Part shown: piece by piece, positions 34,401-46,400 of the stretch
Position numbering within the stretch: the first letter of the stretch is position 1
Layout: each line of letters starts with the position of its first letter
Source of the DNA: Paraspadella gotoi
Lineage: Eukaryota; Chaetognatha
DNA: 64,000 bases
Reading direction: 5' to 3'
Assembly: GCA_051294375.1 (NCBI GenBank)
Contig: CM119264.1
Coordinates: 15,154,682 to 15,218,681 of the forward strand
Translations under genes and position numbers: made by a program
Notes under the pieces: model-generated
What the model saw: the letters and a program-made list of their open reading frames with translations, nothing else
Database searches by the model: none
Told to the model about the DNA's origin: nothing

Positions 34401-37400
34401 AACTTTGTTTTCTCTTAATTATGAATATCAACTTATTAATTGAATGGTTGAATGATTGATTGATCAAAAGAGTTATTAATTAATAAATTTTTTTTTCAAT
34501 TTTATTAAAGTAAAGTATATCATCATTGAAAGATAGTTTTAGTTAGCCTTAATGTCTTTTCAAAGATTTATTCCTTCTATTGTTCATTTTTTAAATGTTT
34601 TCTAATAAATTTTAGTTTTTTTTAAATTTATTCTGTTTTATTTTATTTACTTCTATGTTAATTTTAAAAAGGGAAAGAAAAAGTGAGAAAAAGTAAAATT
34701 AGAAAGATTATTTTTTTTTTATTAGCAAAATAGAATATTATTGCATGTAAGAATTAATATAATATGCAGATGCATATTATATTTCAAAATATTCTTTGAT
34801 GTAAATGTATAAAATTAGCTGAAAGGAAAAACGAAAACAATTAGGAGAAAGTAAGTAAAAAAATACTGGAAGGGCCGAAAAAAACGATAAGAGATTAGGA
34901 TAGAAAAAAGATTAAAAGGGTTGAAAATAACAAAGGGAAAAAAATGAAAAAAATGTAGAAGAGACGGGGGAAAATATAGTGAGAAAGGGAGAGGAGAATA
35001 AGAGAGGANNNNNNNNNNNNNNNNNNNNNNNNNTGACATGGCAGAAACGCAGAAAGAGATCAGGCAAGTAATGATTGTACAATTCCAAAAAAAATGCTAG
35101 TGTTAGCCTTAATCAGCGCTTTATATAGTTCAGAAAGAGTATTGTATGAAAAAGATCACTCCTAAGTATTAGACGGGGATACTATATGTATTCGCACTAG
35201 TATGAAAAATCAGGACTGAATTTTAAGAAATTGGTACAAACATATAGAAAAAATCTTAAAAGTATAGTGATCTGCCAGACTTAACATCAAAGAATATATT
35301 TTTTTTTCTGAAAGCAAACAAGCAAAACAAATAATTACGGGATATTGCAAAAAGTTCCTATGTTTAATAATAAATATAAAAAAAAATGAAAATAGAAAAG
35401 ATCAAGGGACAGTCAATGAAAAAATCCGGAGAATAAACGAGTCATTCATGACGCGATAATCATCATCGTTAATAAAACGAAACAAATGGGTGTATGAAGG
35501 AGAGAGAAAGAAAGGAAGGTTATATGTTCTGAATTGTGAAATTGAAATGGAAGGAAGGAGGAGAAAAAGAGAAGAAAGAGAAGAATAGAAATAAAAAATA
35601 AAAAGGTAAAAAAATTGATGCGATAATAATCAATTGATAAATGAATACCAAATAATTAATGTGATGATAACCAAATGATTGATGCAATGATAGTCATTTA
35701 TTGATGTGATAATAATCATTCATTGATGCAATGAATCATTCATCAATAAATAAAACAAATAAATGCATGAATGAGTGAGAGAGAAAGAGAGAGAAATAAA
35801 AGAGAGAAAAAAAAAGAAAAGAGAGAAGTCAAACTGTAAGAGATGATTATTTAATATGATTTTAAATGAGATTGAATTTCTTAATCTCATTTACATATTG
35901 CAGTATTTGATTTATATGTGTTTATTTTCATTTTGCTGATGTTTTTAAAGGTATTAAGTCAAAGTTGACCCTCTGGAAACTCGGCCATTGCTAACCTTAG
36001 GAAGGTTACTAATATATTTCTGTATTCTGCTTTATGGTATAGAACAGAATTGTTGACGCCTTCGTTTGGAGATATTAATGCTTTAAAAACTGACGTAGAA
36101 AATTGGATGTTTTATGGTAGAAAAGAGATTGCTAAGGATAGGCTGAGGGATTCTTATTATAATTGTGGAGCGCAATTAATGGATATCAGAGATAAGGTTA
36201 AAGCACAGAGAATAATGTGGATTAAAAGGTTGTTAAGCAATTATGAACAACATACCATCAGTGAACATTAATTTGTAAAAAAAATTTATTTTATGTTTTT
36301 AATTTTCGCAGTAGGCTATATTATATATAGTACTATCCTTAGGAGAAAAACAGTTTTTGTTTGACAACGATTTATTTGACATAGTTTAGTCAGACATGTT
36401 TCGGCTCTTTCACTTAAGCCTTCATCAGTGGTTTGATAATCAATATTTAGTCTCTGTTGAAGTAAGTTTTTGAGAGAGAGAGAGAGAGAGAGAGAAAATT
36501 GAGGGAGAGTTTCCAACAAAGAATAAGGTAAGGGACAGTGGTCAGATGTGAGGACAGCTGAAGGTGAGGAGACGGAAGAAGTAAGTCTTTGGAAAAATGA
36601 AAAGAGAGTGGGAGGAGAGAGAGAGAGAGAGCAAAGCAAAAATTTAAAACAATACATTTAGCAATGTACATTGGGTGGAGTGATGAAAAGATTGAGTTGA
36701 TTGAACATTATTTTTTTGCTGCTTATGGACATATAATTAATGAATTTTAAATCCTTTTAAAATTTTTTTAGCATAAAGTATAGCAAATTCAATTATTTAT
36801 GTAGTAATATCCTTATAAAATGTCAAATTTCAAATAATTTTTTTATTTTTAAGAACTGATTTGGATTCGCTGTAAAAAACTAAGAAACTTTTATAAAATA
36901 TGTTATATGATATTTTAATGTTTAGATCACAAAAAATGACTAAAACGTTTTAACATATATAAGTTTCGACTACAGAGAATAAAAAAGTTAGGAATTTTCA
37001 CCTTTTTTCTTATTTTAAACATTAAAGATGACAGAATTTTTTGATAACATGTTTTATATTTTTGATTCAACTTTTTATGAAGAATCTGAATCTTTATTAA
37101 AAGTTTTATAAAAATTCTTTTTAAAATTTACTATTTTATAAGGATATTACTACAAATATATTATATTTTACTATTCTGTTCCCGAGATAATATGAACAAA
37201 ATATTTTTTGTACTAGTTAATCGTACTATCTCACATCTAAATATCATTGTTCAATCATTCAAATAAATTTTTTGTTCTTGAGTGCTCCACTCTAATGTAC
37301 AACAGAGATAGAGTGCATTAAATAAACCTAAACATAAAATGAAATTAAATGTTAACAATAGAAAATAAATAAGTTAGTAGAATAAAGTGAAATTTGAAAT

Positions 37401-40400
37401 AGAAAATAAGTGGTGAGGGATAGATAAAGTGAAGAAAAGTGAAAGTAAGTAAAGAAAGAGCTCAAAAATGAGCTGGCCCCCCCCGGCCGGGCAAATGGAG
37501 GACGTTGACGATAAGTTCGGGTCATTGGCCTGTCATAGGTTGCGAGGGTATACTTGTAGAGTTTGACATGCTGGGATCCGGAAGAGATCTGCCTGGGAAA
37601 ATGCCAAGTGCTACTCGTATATCCCTTTGGCCTGATAAGCCTGCCGACAGCCTCCTCTCACCTGACGGTGAGGCAGGCAGTTGCCTGTTCTGGCCTGTTT
37701 TGCTACAGGAGATACTGACTCCTCTCCCTCCTCCTGTAGCCGTCGTTTTGGGCGACGCTCGGCGCGAGGAGAGTCGCGCCAAGTTGCTACAGGCTCAGGA
37801 AAGGTATCGGACGTCCATTGCCTGCTGAGAGGCCTCCGCCTGACCCGTTGAGTGGGGACGGGGGAATCATTGTGCGGTTGGGGTGGCTCTGGGCTTTCCA
37901 CCACCATTTGGATAAGCGAATCATAGATTGGAGGGAGGTCAAATTGTCCTCCATCATGGTTCAGAGAGGGTTCGAGAGCTTTGATGTAGATTGCCTCTCT
38001 AATACCTCTGGAAAACCAGTTTTGGTCATGGGACAGCACGAGACAGTCAGTTTCTCTGAACAGATGGCCAGAATTTGCCGTGTGCTCGGCAATGGCCGGT
38101 AAGTAATGACCACGTGGGTCCCGATATGGCTTATGTGTGCTGCTTGAACCGATCTGTCAGAGACTTTCCTGTCTCGCCCACGTATGCTGCTGTGCAGGGT
38201 TGGTTGCCCTTCCCTGCACAGGCCGCCCAGTAGACGGCTCCTGATGTTTTCGGTCTGGGGATTTTGTCTTTCGGTTTCACCAATTGCTCACGTAAGGAGC
38301 CGCGGGTCATCACTGCACTGGAGATCCCCTGCTTTGCCAGCACCCGCACCAGTGCTTCAGTGATCCCCTGGTGGTAGGGGAGGGAGACATGACCCACGTT
38401 CCTGAGACGCTTCTGCTTATCTCCCACTTGCGCTGTGGTGGGCGCGGTCGGTCCTTCAGCAGCAAGGTCTCGTTCGTCCTCCTGGGGGCGGAGGTTGAAC
38501 TTGCTTTAGCAGTTACTTGGGCAGCCCCTAGGTGGCCACTGCCCTCAGCCAGGTTCAGCCGGAACCTTGCCTTCTCGTAAGCCCACAGAGGGTAACCATT
38601 GAGCGCCAAGGCTCTTTTGACATGCTCAAGCTCGGCGGCCTGGAGCTCGGGGGTTGACGGAATCAGCTGAGCTCTTCTGGTAAGGGATCTGACCATGGCG
38701 AGCTTGTGCGACAAGGGAGCATACAAATCGAGGGAATGTATTGATCAGTATGTGTTGGTTTGCGATAGACAGAAAATTCTAATGAGCCACCCTCTTTGCG
38801 CTTTATAAGCACATCGAGCATTGGAATTTTACCATTCTCCTCCTTTTCGCAAGTCCACTTGATACTCGCTTCGATGCTGTTCAAATGGGTCAAAAGGGTA
38901 TCAAGCAGATCCCCTTTCACGGCCAGAATAGTATCGTCTGCTTTCCGATACCAGAAGAGGACTGACCTGCCCCATGCAGAGATCGAAAAGAAGCCAAAGC
39001 TTCCACCTCATAGTCCTCCATATAAAAGTCTGCCAGAGGACTTGAAGTGGACTTGCCCATCCCTAAGCCACCAGGCTGGGCATAGTACCGTCCATCGAAC
39101 CTGAAGTACGCCAGTTCCAGGTCGAGCCGCAGCAATGCCATGATATCATCCAATTGGATTGGCGTACGCTCGTGCAACAACCGGTCTCCTTTCAGGCGGC
39201 GCTCTGCTGAGCCTATTATATGATAAAACGTTTTGGTAATTTTTTGAAGCTTTAACCTAAAAATATCATGTAACATATTTTACAAAAGTTTTTCAGTTTT
39301 TTCCGGCGAATCCGAAACTGCTCTTAAAAATATATATAAATATATATATATATATAAATCATAGACGACGCTGGGACTATAAACTTCGTTTTTGCATTCA
39401 ATTCGGAGGAAGAAATGAATAACTTTTATGACGTCATCTTGCAAAAATCAATAAGAAATTCGGCGCCTCTCGTACCTGCACCAGCATCATTCAAGTCCCT
39501 TGTGAAAGCACCCCTCCTGGTTGGCGGCCGTCGAAAACAAGAGAGGTCTCAACCTCCACTAACGCTTTTACAATAGTTCACGCCTCTACCGGAACTAATT
39601 CCATTGTCTACAAAAACGCCTCCACTCTCACCAGTGCTATTAAGTGCAGCGACGCCGCTTGTGCGACAGAAGACAAACTCATGGTCAACGCCGAAGTCAC
39701 AACAGAAAACGAAAAATCAGTCGACGCCGCAACACAGACAAATTTGACGGGGAAGTAAATGTCGCCGACGCCATGACGGCTGCTATCGATGTCCTTAATG
39801 CAGCGCGGCTATCGGCTCCGTCTCTGAGCAACGACTCTCACCGTCTCATCGGCGTGGCTATTGCATCTATACGCGCCGTCCGTCGCGACCTTGGAGTTGT
39901 GCCAACGCCTCCAACGCCTTCCAGGACGGCTCGGCAATCTCGGCAGATTCCACCCTCTCGGATTTTTCCGCCATCTCGGCCTTTTCTGTCATCTCGCCCG
40001 CCACCTCCATGGCCAGCACAGCTGACTTCCATTTCAGTGCCTCTAAAGTCAGCTCGGCCTCCACGATCCTACGCCGCTGTTTGTGCAGCTCCGCCTGATT
40101 CTCGGCCAGCAGCGCCTCCAAGATTTAAATACGCGCAGACTTTTCCAAGTCGTCACCTTCCAGCCTACGCCCGCAGACAGTCACGCGATCCACCAAAAGA
40201 AGAAAGTCCTTCGGACTTTTCGCGGGGGGCGGGATGTGGCGACGACGGTTTCGTCGCTACGGGGTTGACCCCAGCTGGCCACTATGTTTGGTGGTCGCAA
40301 GGGAAGCCGGCTACTGACACTCTCTTTCTTAGCCGGTGCCCGTTTCTCTAGTTAGTCTCATCTCAATATCTTGTACATTTAATGTCTCTCCGTTTCCTTC

Positions 40401-43400
40401 TGTTATTTAACCTGCTAATAAAATATTATGTACCCCTACATAAACTTTGTTTTCTCTTAATTATGAATATCAACTTATTAATTGAATGGTTGAATGATTG
40501 ATTGATCAAAAGAGTTATTAATTAATAAATTTTTTTTCAATTTTATTAAAGTAAAGTATATCATCATTGAAAGATAGTTTTAGTTAGCCTTAATGTCTTT
40601 TCAAAGATTTATTCCTTCTATTGTTCATTTTTTAAATGTTTTCTAATAAATTTTAGTTTTTTTTAAATTTATTGTTTTATTTTATTTACTTCTATGTTAA
40701 TTTTAAAAGGGAAAGAAAAAGTGAGAAAAGTAAAATTAGAAAGATTATTTTTTTTTATTAGCAAAATAGAATATTATTGCATGTAAGAATTAATATAATA
40801 TGCAGATGCATATTATATTTCAAAATATTCTTTGATGTAAATGTATAAAATTAGCTGAAAGGAAAAACGAAAACAATTAGGAGAAAGTAAGTAAAAAAAT
40901 ACTGGAAGGGCCGAAAAAAACGATAAGAGATTAGGATAGAAAAAAGATTAAAAGGGTTGAAAATAACAAAGGGAAAAAATGAAAAAAATGTAGAAGAGAC
41001 GGGGGAAATATAGTGAGAAAGGGAGAGGAGAATAAGAGAGGACAGGAAAAAAACTTTTCTCTTAAAAAATAAAAGTTTTCCTAACAAAAAATAACAAAAA
41101 TCATACATGAAAATTAACCGAATTTAACCGTTAAAATAAATATATTAACGGTTAAGTTAAAATTATTTTGAACTGTTAACGGTTATCGGAACTCTAAAAG
41201 CGATTGCGACGATAAAAAAAAAGGTCAACCGACGACGACGACCACCGAGGCTTCACCATAGTTCGGTGAAATGATTCATTGTGACTGAGGCTATCTTGAT
41301 GACCTAGATCAACTCCAGTCCCCAGAAAATAACCTTTTATTTTTGGAGCCGAGATAAGTGTCTCGATTACTCACAGCTCATAAAAACTAGCCGCCTTGTT
41401 TTATATTCCGTGGACAGGATGATCAGGGAGGAGTTGGAGGAAACGCAGCACAAAAATCGTCTCATCGAAGATTCTGTGAAGAAAAGGCAAGAAAAACAAA
41501 GAGAAAAAGAAATGGAGAGAAACCAGAGACACTCGGACGTGGACTCGCTCACGAAAGAATTCAAGCGGATCACCGAGTAAGAGCTGTTGGAGAATAAAAT
41601 CTAAAATCAGCGAAAGAAAAGGAATCATGATCCACAGTAAAAGGGGTAACAAACTCGAGCGGTTACCGGGGAGGTTAAATGTAATGCTAATTACGAGTGG
41701 GTTGCCAGTATAATAACAAGTTTGAGCAAACAATGTCGGTTCTGCCCACGATAATTAAGCAGTAATTAGCTAAATAAAAAAGAAAAAAAATTTAAAAAAA
41801 TAAAAAAGAAATAAAAAAATAATATATTAGAAATAATTACAAGTACAAATAATTTTTTTAACTATTATTATTTTTTCAACTCGCATCATTTTTTTCAACT
41901 CGCATCATTTTTTCACTTAATTAAAACATTCACGAGTAAGCATAAATAATAAAAATTCAAATCAAACTGACTTTGGTTTTTTCCATGCAAACTCATTTCC
42001 ACTCCTCGATTCCATAGAAACTTTATATCGTGCTCAATCACACACTTTCCTACCCACACACAAAATTTAATCTCAATCTATCCTTCCAATTATAATTAAT
42101 TCGATTAATTTTGGATTACATTTATTAAAAAGATTCAAATAAAAGTGACAATTATGATTAATTTGATTAATTATGGGTTCAAATTAGTAAAAAGATTTAA
42201 GTTAATGTTACTTTTGTTTTTTTCCATTCCAACTCATTATCACTCCACACTTTCCTAACCACACAAAATATTTCATTCCAATCCATTCATCCAATCACGA
42301 GTAATTGGAGTTTTTTGCTTAGGTGGACGGATGGATGGACGGACGGACATCGTTTTTTTTTTGCTTAATATGATGTTCTTATGTGATAAAAATGATTTAC
42401 CGACAAGATTTAGGGGTGGGACCGACAAAGCGAATTATACAGTCGGAATCTGCTGATAAGCATATACGACTAAAAAGATTCCTTATTTATTAACTATCGT
42501 ATTCAACTTAGGACCGCTTCCTACATATAATTTATAAAAGTTTAAACTTAGATTTAAGAAATGAGAATTTAATTACCGTTCTGTTCTCAATTAATTTTTT
42601 TTCGATACACAGGAAAAAAGAAAAAACAGTGAGGTTGAAAAAGACTTTGGAAGAGGACTTTCAGCGAACGACGGCAGTTGAGGAAGAGACGAAAAAATCT
42701 GCCGTAGAGCTGGAAAGGGACAGAGACGCCAAAGCACGGGAGCGTCACGAGAAGCAAATTGAGATGGAAGAACTAGAGAAGCTAACAGTAGCCAAGTAAA
42801 AAACGATACTTAAGCGGAGATTTAAAGCCGCCTCACTACTTATTTAACTCGCTCCATCCAATGAGACCCAGAGGGTCAACGCAACATCCCTATCTTGCGT
42901 CTCTGCTTCGATACCAGAGCTCCGCGCTACTAACCTGGCAAAGCGTGACGGATTTGGCTTTACCTTGTGGTTGAGGCCACTACTGACGAGGGTGAAGTGA
43001 AAGTTTGGAATCAAAATTTAGCAGTTATATATTGAAAATTATCATATTAGTGAATATTACAAGGTGACACACAATCGCCCGCCGCTAAAAAAATCGTCAT
43101 TTGCAAACGTACCAAGATTTTAATCTGAAAAAATTTTTCTGTAGTAAAGACCTAAGGCAACTTTTCTCCGCTCATTGCCAAGTCAAATCATAACCAATCA
43201 ATATGAAATTTGGATATATAATTATAAATTATTTAAGTCTTTACTACAGAAAAAATATTTTAGATTAAAAAAAATTTTGCACATTTGCAAATGATGATTT
43301 TTTTTAGCGGCGGGCTGTCGTGTGTCACCTTGTAATCTATAGTTATTTTTCTTTTTTTATAAATATAATAGCCCATTTTGTATATAGTACTATAGTACTA

Positions 43401-46400
43401 CCTTTATATAATGTTAAAATTTCAAAATTTTTTTAAAAAATTTTTAGAACAGTTTCAGATTCCTAGTTAAAAGTTGATTGAAGAAAATAAAAACCTTTTT
43501 CAAAAATTATGTTATTAAATAGGTTAAAATTACAAAAAACTATATTTTTAAGCTCGAAATTAAAAATCGGCATTTTGAATATAGTTTTTTTTTATTTTTG
43601 ACCAATTTAATGAAAAAATTTTTAAAAAAGAATTATACTTTTATTTATTAACTTTTTACAAGGAATCCAAATCCGATCTTAAAATTTAAAATTTTTTATT
43701 TTGAAATTTTAGCTTATTATATATTTATTACTGATTACGAAGTTGTTATTACTATATATAAATGTAGCTCACTGGTGCCCACTAATGTATAAAATTAAAA
43801 AAATAAATTTACCAAAGTATTTTTATTGGTTTTTATTTTCATGTTTTATATGTTAAATTTTAATTATTTAAAATTCTATCATTTTCACATCACTCTACTA
43901 CTGAGGGTCCATAGCCAAATGGAGAGAGGTGCTTCATTAGGGTGTGCCAAAATTTTCAAAATTATAGTAGCTTAATTTATATCTGGAATAATATGGGTAG
44001 GCTTAAAAAAATGTTTGTGGCATACCTTTGACTAGATGAGTGATTGCCTCAAAAGTATAAATGGTTTTAGCATCTACCCACATCATATGAATTTTTTGAA
44101 CATTTTTTTTCCAAAAAAAATTTACAATAAATGCTGCAACTTTGAAAAAAAAGGAGAAAAAATGGTAAAAAAAAGACTTTGTGCTAAATATCTTTAAAAG
44201 CTTTATTGCTAGAGGGACGAAACCCAAACTATCTTTTAGAGCGGAAAAAATTGACTATGTTACATACCTTGCATTATAAATTAAGTTAGTTTTTTACTAA
44301 GGAAAAGGAGTAAAGGAGTAAAAGAGCTTTATTGGTAATCAAAATGTAATCAGTCTTTCCTTTTTCCAAATCTGAAAGAAAAACAAAAAAAATATATGCC
44401 TTCATTAAAATTTTTAACTCCGAAAACTGTTATACTTTTAACTAGGTTTTAAACAAATCCTGTCTTAACATTTTTGGATAAAATTTATAGAAACTAGTTC
44501 AGAAAGGTGCCCCAAGATTAGGGCTTTAATTTGATACCTCGCCCACCAATCCTATCTCTTTTCTTTCAAAAGTTATGCAAAAAATTAACTTTTTTTATCA
44601 TCGGAGAACTAAGGATTTGAACTACGCAGTACAAATCTTTGTTAAATAAAAATTTCGGCAAAGCGGGAGTATCTATATTTATCCTATTTGTATAATACCT
44701 AAATTTCAAAATAAAACTAAAGAAAAATTGTTATCATCTAGGACATGTAACTTTCAGTTATACCCATCGTCTTACTCATTTATGGCTTATGGTTTAAGAA
44801 TTCAGAGAAATAAAGTATCTAATCCAAATTTCAACTTTTACACTGTATTTTACTGTATCATTCTAGCCGAATCATATTTTGCATGTATTTGTCCAGCATA
44901 ACTGTCAGGAAGGGATGGCTTGTTAGTACAAATGGTCAGACAAAGTAAATTCAATGACCGATAATTTTTTTTTCGTGCACATGAAATTAAGCGTGATCTG
45001 TCTCTGCGTCTTATGTTTTATCAAAACAAACAAATTTTCTCTCTTTATTTTCATATTTCTCTCTCTTTCTCTTTTTTCTTTTAATTACATGTCTCTCTCC
45101 CTCTCTCTTTTCCCTATTCACTGATTCATAATCATAGGGAAAAAAACGAGTCTGCAGGGGCTTTTTCTTTTTCTCTATTTTCTCCTGCTGCTTTTGCTGC
45201 TGCCTTTTGAGTCTGCAGCTGGCTCTGCAGGGGCTCTCTCTTTTTCTCTCTTTCTCCTGCTGCTTCTGCTGCTGCCATTTGATTTCTTTCTTTTCTCTCT
45301 CTCTCTCTCTGTGTTTTTATTAAAAAAAAAATTGAATTGGGATTGAACTCGTAAAATTAAGCATCGCATTCGTGCATGTTATCATTTTGCTATATTAACA
45401 TGGGGTTTTTATTTCACTTTAGTCTTTCAAGTCTGATTCAAGTTTCACTTTGTCTTTTGTCTGGGAATTCTGACAGTGTTTAGAGAGGTCGCATTCGATC
45501 AAACTGCTCGCTTATGCGTGCTTAAAGTAAAACAAAAGTACCTTCAATAATGTTACTCCAGTCTTAGCACTTGCTAAAAATTAAACTCGAAAATAAGTTA
45601 TTTTATTGTTTTATATTTATTCTTTTGACAATGAAAAAGTTTTTTTTTTTTTAGAAACTAACTGTAAATTGACAATCGCAAAATAGAATTTTTCTTTCTG
45701 TTTATAAATTAATTTTCTTTTTTTCCCCTTTATATTCTTTCTTTCCTTTCTTTCCTTTCTATTCTTTCTTTCCTTTCTTTCTATTCTTTCTATTCTTTCT
45801 TTCCTTTCTATTCTTTTTTTTCTATTCTGTCTTTCCTTTTTTTCCTTTCTATTCTATTCTTTTCTTCTTTTTCTTTCTGTTTATAAATTTTTTTTTTCAA
45901 ATTTGATTTTTTTTAGTATCAAAATTTGTCGTCAATCCAGATTTTTCTTATGCAATTGTGACGATCCTTATGCTTTTAAGATTTTTTCGATATAAAATAA
46001 AAAGAAAAATTGACAAAAGTGATTAAATGTGACAAAAAGAGTAAAATTAATGAAAGTTAAGCAACTGAGAGAAGAGTTGCTTGCTGCTTAGCGATCGAGT
46101 AAAAAAGTCATCGTCCAAAGAAAGAAAACTAGTTATTCTATTTTTTTCATTCATTACCTTTGTCAAGCTTGTTCTACAGAACTGAGTTGAATTATAATTT
46201 GGGTTAAATATATTGCCTAATCAAAGGTTGTAAAAGACTTGGAAAAATATATTAAGCTTGCTTGATTAATTTAAGAATAGATCCGACTTGTTGATAAATT
46301 CATCAACTATACAAGATATGAAATGAATAAAAATCAAAGATGAATTAAAAATTATATTTATTTCAAAACTAAATTGACTCTTTACAATAGACTTAATTAT

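Larger units (their letters stand above)
27304..35008. repeat. Duplicated block, first copy
   Basis: From the end of exon 5 of the CCDC146-like gene to the 25-N gap. It contains the LINE RT fragment, a hammerhead motif, a PIF-like insertion, a Penelope element and an ORF1-like segment. All of it recurs in the same order at 35034-41042, except the 29203-30760 insertion. Confidence 0.9.
35034..41042. repeat. Duplicated block, second copy
   Basis: Collinear with 27304-35008. Scattered one-base deletions are frequent in the first kilobase. The 29203-30760 element and part of the proline-rich segment near 33870-33960 are missing. The sequence continues past the point where the first copy meets the gap. 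Confidence 0.9.

Noticed and set aside
35034-35065. A second copy of CCDC146 exon 5
   Set aside because: Only the last 32 bases are present, directly at a gap, within the duplicated block. It is best read as a contig-overlap artefact.
41105-41195. Telomere-like repeats (TTAACGG)
   Set aside because: Units are few, interrupted and inverted around an element. They behave as transposon ends, not telomeric DNA.
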